Positions 57,468 to 64,000 of a DNA stretch of 64,000 nt are shown here, piece by piece; within the stretch, counting starts at the first letter, position 1, and the number at the start of each line of letters is the position of its first letter. Both the position numbers and the translations under genes were made by a program. Source of the DNA: Paraclostridium tenue. GTDB lineage: Bacteria > Bacillota > Clostridia > Peptostreptococcales > Peptostreptococcaceae. Under the pieces are notes generated by a model. That model was not told where the DNA came from. It searched no databases and was given only the letters and a program-made list of their open reading frames with translations. The stretch spans positions 956,823 to 1,020,822 of the forward strand of contig NZ_JADPFO010000001.1 in the NCBI RefSeq assembly GCF_015668515.1. Direction: 5' to 3'.

Positions 57468-58898
57468 ATGTTAAAAAGAGAGAAAAGACAAGCTTCATTG
57501 GGCGATTCACTTTTATGCATAGGTGTTTTAGTATTTTTATTATGCATATCATTAACTAAATTAGGTGTTTCCGCTCATATACCATTAGCTTTAGGCGGAA
57601 TATTTAGTGGTTTTATAGCTGTTTTTAAGCTAGGATTCACATGGAAAGAAATTGAAGAAGGTATATTATCTACTATAAATTCTACGATGCAAGCTATAAT
57701 TATTCTTTTAATTGTAGGTATGTTAATTGGTACATGGATATTATCTGGTGTTGTTCCAAGCATGATTTATTGGGGATTAAATATATTATCACCAGGAATA
57801 TTCTTAGTTGCTACAACTATAATATGTTCTATAGTTTCTATATCAACAGGTTCTTCTTGGACTACTGCAGGTACTATAGGTATTGCACTTTTAGGTATAG
57901 GTAGTGCACTTGGAATTCCTAAAGAAATAATAGCTGGTGCTATAATTTCTGGAGCATACTTTGGGGATAAGATGTCTCCTCTTTCAGATACTACAAATTT
58001 AGCTCCAGCTATGGCAGGAACTGATTTATTTACTCATATAAAGCATATGTTATATTCAACAATTCCTGCATATTTAATAGCGCTTATTATATATGCAGTT
58101 ATAGGTTTTAAATATGCAGGTCAAGCTATAGATAGTAGTCAAATTACACAAATTCAACAAGCATTATCAGCAAGTTATAATACATTATCACCATTATTAT
58201 TATTAATTCCAGCAGCTGTTATAATAATGGTAATTTTAAAAGTACCTGCTGTTCCAGGTCTTATAATAGGTACACTACTTGGTGGATTAGTAGCTATAGT
58301 TTTCCAAGGAGCTTCTTTTAAAGAAGTATTAGAGGTTGCTCAAGTTGGTTATACATCTAATAGTGGTATGGTCTTTGTCGATGAATTATTATCTCGTGGT
58401 GGACTTAATAGTATGTTAGGTACAGTATCACTTATGTTATGTGCTTTAGCTACTGGTGGTATACTTGAAAAAACTGGTATGTTAGAAGCTTTAGCTACTG
58501 CAATATTAAAGTTTGCAAAAGGAACTTTAGGGTTGGTTGCTGCAACTATATTTACTTGTATAGGAACTAATCTAGCAGTTGCTGATCAATATTTAGCTAT
58601 AGTAATGCCTGGAAGTATGTATAGAGAAGCCTTCAAAAAACAAGGTTTAGCTCCTGAAAATTTATCACGTGCATTAGAGGATAGTGCCACTATAACTTCT
58701 CCACTTATTCCTTGGAATACATGTGGAGCTTACATGAGTGCTACTCTTGCAGTTGGATCATTTGCATTTTTACCATACGCATTTTTTAACTTGATATGTC
58801 CTATAATATCATTAACTTTAGCTGCTACGGGAATTGGTATAACAAAATTATCAAACCAATCAGATGTAAAGGTTGAAAAAGAAGAGTCAATTGCATAA
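57468..58898 (+). CDS. lysW: NhaC-family antiporter-like protein, predicted lysine transporter
   Basis: 476 residues from the ATG at 57468, with GGAGG 6-7 bases upstream. About eleven hydrophobic helices; NhaC-type segments STGSSWTTAGTIGIALLGIG, GAYFGDKMSPLSDTTNLAPA and ATITSPLIPWNTCGAYMS. NhaC proteins exchange Na+ or amino acids for protons. The lysine riboswitch in front identifies it, as in the comparative-genomics LysW group, as a lysine importer or exchanger (established prediction, not shown here). Confidence 0.85.
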   Translation: MLKREKRQASLGDSLLCIGVLVFLLCISLTKLGVSAHIPLALGGIFSGFIAVFKLGFTWKEIEEGILSTINSTMQAIIILLIVGMLIGTWILSGVVPSMIYWGLNILSPGIFLVATTIICSIVSISTGSSWTTAGTIGIALLGIGSALGIPKEIIAGAIISGAYFGDKMSPLSDTTNLAPAMAGTDLFTHIKHMLYSTIPAYLIALIIYAVIGFKYAGQAIDSSQITQIQQALSASYNTLSPLLLLIPAAVIIMVILKVPAVPGLIIGTLLGGLVAIVFQGASFKEVLEVAQVGYTSNSGMVFVDELLSRGGLNSMLGTVSLMLCALATGGILEKTGMLEALATAILKFAKGTLGLVAATIFTCIGTNLAVADQYLAIVMPGSMYREAFKKQGLAPENLSRALEDSATITSPLIPWNTCGAYMSATLAVGSFAFLPYAFFNLICPIISLTLAATGIGITKLSNQSDVKVEKEESIA

Positions 58899-58899
58899 T

Positions 58900-58925
58900 A
58901 AAAGGATGGTTTTAACCATCCTTTT
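58900..58925. terminator. Bidirectional terminator
   Basis: AAAAGGATGG and CCATCCTTTT pair around TTTTAA, between the converging transporter and activase genes. Confidence 0.85.
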
Positions 58926-59682
58926 ATTTTTTATATCCTATAATAGCTGCCCCTAATGCTCCTATTATTTGAGTATCCTCAGCTATATATATTTTCTTAT
59001 TTAAACTCTCTTCAATCATATTTACAAGCACACTACATTTTGCTACCCCGCCTGTAAATGCAATTTCATCTAATATATCAATTCTAGATAACATTGATTT
59101 TGACCTATTTGCTATAGATTGTAATATACCTGCTGCTATAGATTCTTTAGATACACTTTTTGCTAATAGACTTATTATCTCTGATTCTGCAAAAACTGTA
59201 CACATACTTGATATTATTTCAGGCTCAGCTCCTTTTGCTAAATCATCTATACTGCCAACATCGGTTCCTAACAAATTAGATGTCACTTGTAGAAATCTAC
59301 CAGTTCCAGCTGCACATTTATCATTCATTATAAAATTAGATACATTTCCATCATTATCTAAATTTATTACCTTACTATCTTGTCCACCTATATCTAAAAT
59401 AGTTTTTATGTTGTTGTTTAAAAAATGGATTCCCTTAGCATGACATGTTATTTCGGTTACTTTTTTATCTACAAAATCCATACTAACTCTTCCATATCCA
59501 GTTCCTATAACTTTTTTTATATCACTTTTTTCAATATCTTTAGTTAGTTTATTATAAACTTCGAGTGATGCACACTTAGGGCTCCATCCTGTTGGTATTA
59601 TAATTTTTTTTATTATATTATTACCATCAAACAAAACTCCTTTAGTTGCTACAGAACCTGAATCTATACCTACACTGTACAT
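58924..59682 (-). CDS. ATP-dependent activase of the BadF/HgdC family (double-cubane protein reductase)
   Basis: 252 residues, ASKHA ATPase with MYSVGIDSGSVATKGVLF (phosphate 1), ILDIGGQDSKV (phosphate 2) and FTGGVAKC. The KCAAGTGRFLQ segment and a second Cys near SSMCTVFAESE place one [4Fe-4S] cluster between two subunits. It drives low-potential electrons into its partner on ATP hydrolysis. It is 15 bases downstream of the 2-hydroxyacyl-CoA dehydratase-like gene; the pair matches YjiL/YjiM of E. coli and the DCCP-R/DCCP pair. Confidence 0.9.
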   Translation of the reverse strand: MYSVGIDSGSVATKGVLFDGNNIIKKIIIPTGWSPKCASLEVYNKLTKDIEKSDIKKVIGTGYGRVSMDFVDKKVTEITCHAKGIHFLNNNIKTILDIGGQDSKVINLDNDGNVSNFIMNDKCAAGTGRFLQVTSNLLGTDVGSIDDLAKGAEPEIISSMCTVFAESEIISLLAKSVSKESIAAGILQSIANRSKSMLSRIDILDEIAFTGGVAKCSVLVNMIEESLNKKIYIAEDTQIIGALGAAIIGYKK

Positions 59683-59697
59683 AAAGTCCCCCTAATT

Positions 59698-60852
59698 TTA
59701 ATCTATCATTTCTATAAATGCTTCAAATCTTGTTCTTAGTTGCTCTGTATCTGATTTTGAATAATCAGTTTCTATAGCCATATATGGCTTATTTTTAACT
59801 TCATTTACAAATTTTTTAATTCTATAGCTCTCTACATTAAATGTATGACATGCTTGTAATACAACATCTATTACTCCATCTATTTTATATTCATCTATTA
59901 ACCTATTTAAAAGATCTATTCTTGCATCATTATTAACTATGCATGAACATGCTATATTTATGTATTTTTTAGCTATAGCATCTATCGGATCAGGATTATT
60001 TTCATCTACTAATTCATCATTAGATCTTATCCCTCCACAAGTTTCAAATGCAACTACAACTGCTCCACTATCTTCTATAGTTTTTACTATTTTTTCACTT
60101 ACTCCACCTATTGGACATCCAGTTATTAGGATTCTTGGCTTATCCTCACTTACTGGTCTTTCTCCTTTTTCATATTTGTCTTTTATTGATACTATCATAT
60201 CTTTTATACTATTTTTTAGTTCATCTCTATCAAATTTAAATCCAGAGTTATATAATACTTGGTGCATATCATATCCATTCATTGGTGGTGGAACTAACTT
60301 ACCTAATTCATAAAACTCTTTTAATAATTTTCTTTCTTCATTTTTATCTTTTATAGCTTCTTTTAAATCTTCATCAGTTATTTTTACTGAGAATCTGTTT
60401 TCTAAATCTTCTTTTAAAACTTTAATTTCATTTTTCCAAAGTTCATATGCATATTTGCCATTTCTACTATTTGGAAGTTGCATTAAATGTAAATCTTTTA
60501 TTTTTGCTAATTCTTCATACATTTTTTTCTTTCCATCACATGTTGTTTCTCCTATTAGTAAATCTGAAAAATAAAAGTATGGGCAAGTATCTGTTATAGC
60601 ATGTCCAAAACTAGATTTAATAAGTGGACAAAGATTTCTCGGTAAAACCTTTTCAGCTTCTGGTATTGGCTCTTCACTTACTCCGCATACACCCACAGTT
60701 ACAGCTTTAGCAGCCATAGGTATTTCAACTGGCGTAAATGCACAAAATACACCTACTAACTTTTTACCACTTTCTTTTAACTCTTTTGCTCTTATAAATC
60801 CATTTCTTCTAGCTTCACTAAATTCTTCGAATTTTTCTGGTAATGATATCAT
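59698..60852 (-). CDS. Double-cubane cluster protein (2-hydroxyacyl-CoA dehydratase-like, YjiM type)
   Basis: 384 residues, the length of E. coli YjiM (about 383). Cys37, Cys56, Cys75, Cys90 and Cys105 in the N-terminal half, and later Cys in ITGCPIGG, ACSCIVNN and LQACHTF, are suited for cluster binding. Genuine 2-hydroxyacyl-CoA dehydratases have two such subunits; here only one exists, beside its activase. That fits the double-cubane [8Fe-9S] family, in which a homodimer reduces small substrates such as acetylene in vitro. The physiological substrate is unknown. Confidence 0.85.
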   Translation of the reverse strand: MISLPEKFEEFSEARRNGFIRAKELKESGKKLVGVFCAFTPVEIPMAAKAVTVGVCGVSEEPIPEAEKVLPRNLCPLIKSSFGHAITDTCPYFYFSDLLIGETTCDGKKKMYEELAKIKDLHLMQLPNSRNGKYAYELWKNEIKVLKEDLENRFSVKITDEDLKEAIKDKNEERKLLKEFYELGKLVPPPMNGYDMHQVLYNSGFKFDRDELKNSIKDMIVSIKDKYEKGERPVSEDKPRILITGCPIGGVSEKIVKTIEDSGAVVVAFETCGGIRSNDELVDENNPDPIDAIAKKYINIACSCIVNNDARIDLLNRLIDEYKIDGVIDVVLQACHTFNVESYRIKKFVNEVKNKPYMAIETDYSKSDTEQLRTRFEAFIEMID

Positions 60853-60920
60853 TGTCTTTCCCCCAATAACTATAATGATTTACAATGAAATTTTAACATA
60901 TACCCTCTTTTTATGTACAA

Positions 60921-60964
60921 TAGTAAAAAACTATACATTTTATATTAATTATAGCTTTTTACTA
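60921..60964 (-). terminator. Terminator of the CaCA antiporter gene
   Basis: TAGTAAAAAACTATA pairs with TATAGCTTTTTACTA (one mismatch) around an A/T loop, just after the stop at 60970. Confidence 0.7.
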
Positions 60965-60969
60965 TATAT

Positions 60970-61923
60970 TTATCTTCTTATTATTATAAATACCATATAT
61001 CCTATATAAATTAAACCTAGTATAATTCCTTCAATCTTATTCACTTCTTTTTTAGTAGTAGCAAATATATAAGTTATTATAGATATTATAAACATTATAA
61101 ACATATCTATAAATACTACAGGATGAACTGCTATAGGGTTAATAAAAGCTGATATTCCCAATACAAATAATATATTAAAAATATTTGATCCTACTATATT
61201 TCCCATTGCTATATCACTCTCACCTTTTTTAGCTGCAACTACACTAGTTACTAACTCTGGCAAAGATGTTCCTACAGCGACTATTGTAAGTCCTACTAAA
61301 TTTTCGCTCATTCCAAAAGCTAATGCTATATTAGTTGCACTCTTAACAACTAGATTTCCACCTAAAATAATTCCTATTATACCAATTAAACTTATTAATA
61401 CACTCTTTAGTATAGATGATTTAGAATCTCCTTGTTCTACTTTCATTTCTTCTTTTGAAGTTATAGCCATTTCTAAAAGATAATACATAAATATTGAAAA
61501 TAGTGCAAGTAACATAAGTCCATCTGACTTAGTTAATTCATTTTCACTATATCCTTGAAACCTCACATCGTGAGACAATATTAAAAGAACTAATGACGAT
61601 AATAAAATAAAAGGAAATTCTTTTAATATTGTGGTCTTTTGAACTTTGACAGGTCTTATTATAGATGCAATACCAACTACAGCTAACAAGTTAAATATAT
61701 TAGATCCAACTACATTGGCTATGGCAATATCATTATTTCCACTTAATGCAGCTGTTACACTTACTGCAGCCTCTGGGGCACTAGTTCCAAATGCTACAAT
61801 AGTAAGTCCTATTACTATTGTCGGTATTTTTAAAGATTTTGCTATTGAAGATGTTCCACTAACAAAAAAATCTGCACATTTTATAAGTACTATAAATCCA
61901 ATTATAAGCAGTAAAAAACTCAT
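60970..61923 (-). CDS. Calcium/sodium:cation antiporter (CaCA, YrbG-like)
   Basis: 317 residues, ten membrane helices in two inverted halves. Each half has its alpha repeat: VAFGTSAPEAAVSVTAAL with ANVVGSNIFN in the first, VAVGTSLPELVTSVVAAK with GNIVGSNIFN in the second. The acidic residues for ion binding are present. It exports Ca2+ (or related cations) in exchange for Na+/H+. AAAGGAG precedes the ATG at 61921-61923. Single gene, divergent from the pyridoxamine kinase gene. Confidence 0.93.
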   Translation of the reverse strand: MSFLLLIIGFIVLIKCADFFVSGTSSIAKSLKIPTIVIGLTIVAFGTSAPEAAVSVTAALSGNNDIAIANVVGSNIFNLLAVVGIASIIRPVKVQKTTILKEFPFILLSSLVLLILSHDVRFQGYSENELTKSDGLMLLALFSIFMYYLLEMAITSKEEMKVEQGDSKSSILKSVLISLIGIIGIILGGNLVVKSATNIALAFGMSENLVGLTIVAVGTSLPELVTSVVAAKKGESDIAMGNIVGSNIFNILFVLGISAFINPIAVHPVVFIDMFIMFIISIITYIFATTKKEVNKIEGIILGLIYIGYMVFIIIRR

Positions 61924-62003
61924 ATAAATTCTCCTTTTTTATATTTTAGATTTATATTAACCATATATATATTTATTTATAACTTTATTTAAAATCATAT
62001 AAT

Positions 62004-62027
62004 AAATTGTACTAATACAATTTTTTT
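62004..62027. other. Small hairpin in the divergent region ahead of the kinase gene
   Basis: AAATTGTA (62004-62011) and TACAATTT (62016-62023) pair around CTAA, followed by T on the plus strand. It may be an operator or an early attenuator; position alone does not decide. Confidence 0.35.
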
Positions 62028-62103
62028 ATTTTGTATAAATATGTTAAATATAATATTTCCATAGTAATATATAATTATAAATTTTATTAATGGAGGTTTT
62101 TGT

Positions 62104-62928
62104 ATGATAAAAAAAGTTGCTGCTATTCATGATTTATCTGGAATTGGAAGATGTTCTTTAACTGTTGCAATTCCCATATTATCAGCTTTAAAAATACAAT
62201 GTTGTCCTTTTCCAACAGCTATATTATCAAGTCAAACAGGCTATCCAAAATATTCATTTTTAGATTTAACATCTGAAATGGTTTCTTATAAAAAAGTCTG
62301 GAATGAACTTAACGTAGATTTTGATTGTATATATAGTGGATTTTTAGGATCTGAAGATCAGATTGACATAGTATCTGACTTTATAAATGATAATAAAAAT
62401 TCATTAGTTATAGTAGATCCAGTAATGGGTGATAATGGATATCTATATCCAATATTTAACAAAACCATGTGTAATAAAATAAAAAATTTAGTTAAACACT
62501 CAAATATAGTTACCCCTAATATAACTGAAGCTCTGATATTAACAGAATCAGACTATACTCAAATTAACCTTTGTAAAGATGAACTTATATCATTAGCCAA
62601 GAAGGTATCTGATTTAGGTCCTAGTAAAGTTGTTATAACCGGTATAATTTTAGATAATAAAATTCATAATTTAGCATTTGATAAAAATTCAAATGAAGTT
62701 TATTTTACATCTACTGATTTTAACAATATATCTTATAGTGGTACAGGTGATTTATTTACGTCTATACTAACTGGCATGATATTAAATGGTCATTCCTTAA
62801 AATATAGCGTTGATATTGCCAGCCAATTTATACATAAATCTATTTTATATACATCAAAATTTAATGTCGACAGAAATGATGGTGTTATGTTTGAAATGTT
62901 TTTAAGTGATTTAATATCTCATATTTAA
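62104..62928 (+). CDS. Pyridoxamine/pyridoxal kinase (PdxY/PdxK type)
   Basis: 274 residues, ribokinase fold. AAIHDLSGIGRCSL at the N-terminus, IVDPVMGDNGYLY, NIVTPNITEALILT and YSGTGDLFTSILTG (anion hole and catalytic Asp) mark the ThiD/PdxK branch, and the HDLSGIGRCSL form points to the pyridoxamine kinase group. It phosphorylates B6 vitamers (possibly hydroxymethylpyrimidine). GGAGG precedes the ATG by 8 bases. Single gene with terminator. Confidence 0.9.
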   Translation: MIKKVAAIHDLSGIGRCSLTVAIPILSALKIQCCPFPTAILSSQTGYPKYSFLDLTSEMVSYKKVWNELNVDFDCIYSGFLGSEDQIDIVSDFINDNKNSLVIVDPVMGDNGYLYPIFNKTMCNKIKNLVKHSNIVTPNITEALILTESDYTQINLCKDELISLAKKVSDLGPSKVVITGIILDNKIHNLAFDKNSNEVYFTSTDFNNISYSGTGDLFTSILTGMILNGHSLKYSVDIASQFIHKSILYTSKFNVDRNDGVMFEMFLSDLISHI

Positions 62929-62932
62929 TATT

Positions 62933-62976
62933 TAGGTATCTTCAAATAATTTTTTTATTTAAGATACCTAATTTTT
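62933..62976. terminator. Bidirectional terminator
   Basis: TAGGTATCTT (62933-62942) and AAGATACCTA (62961-62970) pair around an 18-nt A/T loop, followed by T5. Confidence 0.75.
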
Positions 62977-62991
62977 ATATACTTTATAAAT

Positions 62992-63489
62992 TTAGTAGGC
63001 TTTTTTTAAAAAATCATAATTAACTGTTAATTTAAATTTATTATTATTTATTATTATTTTATATCCTCTTAAATAAATTTTTTTTAAATCTCTTACTATA
63101 TTTGGTTTATTATCTATAAAATTAAATTTATGATTATTTATATCATCATAACTGTATATATTATTTAAAATATTTAACTCTGACTTTAGATTTTGTTTAG
63201 TCTGAAGATTTTTAACATTCTTTTCATACATATTATCAAATTGTGTTTGGTATAAATCTAAATATCTTTCATTATATAATATAAATTTATCTATTATAGT
63301 TTCTTTTAAACTTTTATCTTCTATACTTTTATAATTGTAATTTAAATAAAGTAATATATATCTTGAGTCAACTTTATTTTCTATAAATCGATTTAATTTA
63401 TTATCTATATAGTAATCATCACAATACCCATTTATATCAATATTGCTATATAAAATAACAAGTAACAATATTAATAATATTTTTTTCAT
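62992..63489 (-). CDS. Small secreted protein, unknown
   Basis: 165 residues with a signal peptide (MKKILLILLLVILYSNIDINGYC) that may carry a Cys near position 23 after the hydrophobic core, although a clear lipobox is lacking. The mature part is helical and rich in Asn, Lys and Tyr. No domain recognised. AAGGAGA precedes the ATG. It faces the PdaA gene in divergent orientation, with about 136 bases between. Confidence 0.55.
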   Translation of the reverse strand: MKKILLILLLVILYSNIDINGYCDDYYIDNKLNRFIENKVDSRYILLYLNYNYKSIEDKSLKETIIDKFILYNERYLDLYQTQFDNMYEKNVKNLQTKQNLKSELNILNNIYSYDDINNHKFNFIDNKPNIVRDLKKIYLRGYKIIINNNKFKLTVNYDFLKKAY

Positions 63490-63625
63490 TTTCTTCTCCT
63501 TTCTATCTTTAAATACTTGTTTATATATTGTCTAAAAATTTACTTTTGTATCCTATTTTTTCATAGATTATATTTATATAAATTGTAAAAAATATATTTA
63601 ACGTTTAATAAATAGAGGTGATAAT

Positions 63626-64000
63626 ATGAATAATGCACATAAAAGAAATTCTTTTTTTATCATTGCTATATTTATAATAGCTGGTTTTTTAATAAGTGGA
63701 GAGTTTGACATATTTGATAAAATAAAAACCCAAATATTAAATCCTAGTTCAAATACAACCGAATACAACTGGTATTTTAATCCTAGAGAAGATAAAAAAC
63801 AACCAACACCTATTAAAGAAGCTTCTTTCTTTAAAAAATATGGTGCCTATTATGTGGGGGATCCCAATGAAAAAGTAATATACCTAACTTTTGACGCAGG
63901 TTATGAAAGTGGTAATACAGAAAAAATATTAGATACTTTAAAAAAACATAATGCACCTGCAGCTTTCTTTGTTGTAGACCATTATTTAAAAACAAATCCA
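63626..64000 (+). CDS. pdaA: PdaA-like polysaccharide deacetylase, cut by the window edge
   Basis: 125 codons are visible. N-terminal membrane segment (about 8-24), then KKYGAYYVGDPNEKVIYLTF and TFDAGYESGNTEKILDTLKK, the start of a NodB domain in the PdaA variant (DAGYE in place of DDGP). AFFVVDHYLK follows. PdaA deacetylates muramic acid during delta-lactam formation in the spore cortex. AGAGGTG precedes the ATG. The zinc-binding and catalytic C-terminal part lies outside the window. Confidence 0.88.
   Translation, partial: MNNAHKRNSFFIIAIFIIAGFLISGEFDIFDKIKTQILNPSSNTTEYNWYFNPREDKKQPTPIKEASFFKKYGAYYVGDPNEKVIYLTFDAGYESGNTEKILDTLKKHNAPAAFFVVDHYLKTNP

Noticed and set aside
58924-60852. 2-hydroxyglutaryl-CoA or phenyllactyl-CoA dehydratase system
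   Set aside because: A second dehydratase subunit and a CoA-transferase are missing, so the double-cubane protein family fits better.

Overview
The window reads as chromosome of a low-GC (A+T-rich), spore-forming, anaerobic Gram-positive of the Peptostreptococcaceae (the Clostridioides / Paraclostridium / Romboutsia / Terrisporobacter neighbourhood). This rests on a CotE-like peroxiredoxin-chitinase spore coat protein, a PdaA-type spore cortex deacetylase at the right edge, a dnaG-rpoD operon, a lysine riboswitch in front of an NhaC-type transporter, a class III fructose bisphosphatase and the strongly A/T-biased codon use. No tRNA, rRNA, CRISPR array, prophage or intact insertion sequence was found. 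Most transcription units run on the minus strand and end in short perfect palindromes that act as (often bidirectional) terminators.

Layout. 0-1.2 kb: DUF4438 protein (cut by the left edge) and a VTT/DedA-type membrane protein. 1.5-6.8 kb: an apparent four-gene operon asnB - response regulator - histidine kinase - membrane-anchored beta-propeller, with three tandem 11-bp OmpR/PhoB-type half-sites in front of asnB. 6.9-11.8 kb: cold shock protein, heterodimeric ABC exporter and divergent MarR regulator; two exact 17-bp repeats sit in the exporter promoter. 11.8-22.9 kb: LacZ, single-cluster ferredoxin, TetR, cytosolic-type amidase, DEAD-box helicase, YnbB-like PLP enzyme, SSB paralog, cyclophilin and several unknowns. 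23-29 kb: PTS EIIA, AgcS symporter, Fbp, MurJ. 29-31 kb: two adjacent zinc-ribbon proteins. 31-36 kb: dnaG-rpoD, then trmK-nif3.

36-42.5 kb: a nine-gene folate operon (pabA-pabB-pabC-nucleotidyltransferase-folE-folP-folB-folK-aroF) with overlapping or closely spaced genes, combining chorismate entry, pABA synthesis and the pterin branch. It has a consensus promoter whose spacer holds a 14-bp palindrome, and it contains an unexpected polymerase-beta-fold protein.

42.7-55.2 kb: small unknown genes, secreted deacetylase and CAP proteins, MORN-repeat and WG-repeat proteins, YitT, LrgAB, two membrane-anchored TPR proteins flanking a heavily decayed VanW/G5 pseudogene (at least ten lesions), a PP2C phosphatase without a kinase nearby, and a small membrane protein. 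55.2-64 kb: CotE homolog, lysine riboswitch with transporter, a double-cubane-cluster protein pair, a CaCA antiporter, pyridoxamine kinase, a secreted unknown and partial PdaA.

The best leads for undescribed biology are the asnB/two-component/propeller operon with its tandem operator, the nucleotidyltransferase inside the folate operon, the TPR/VanW/TPR/PP2C envelope cluster, and a 25-bp perfect hairpin at 46.0 kb. Several starts were moved to internal ATG/TTG codons because a Shine-Dalgarno sequence lies at the right distance only there.
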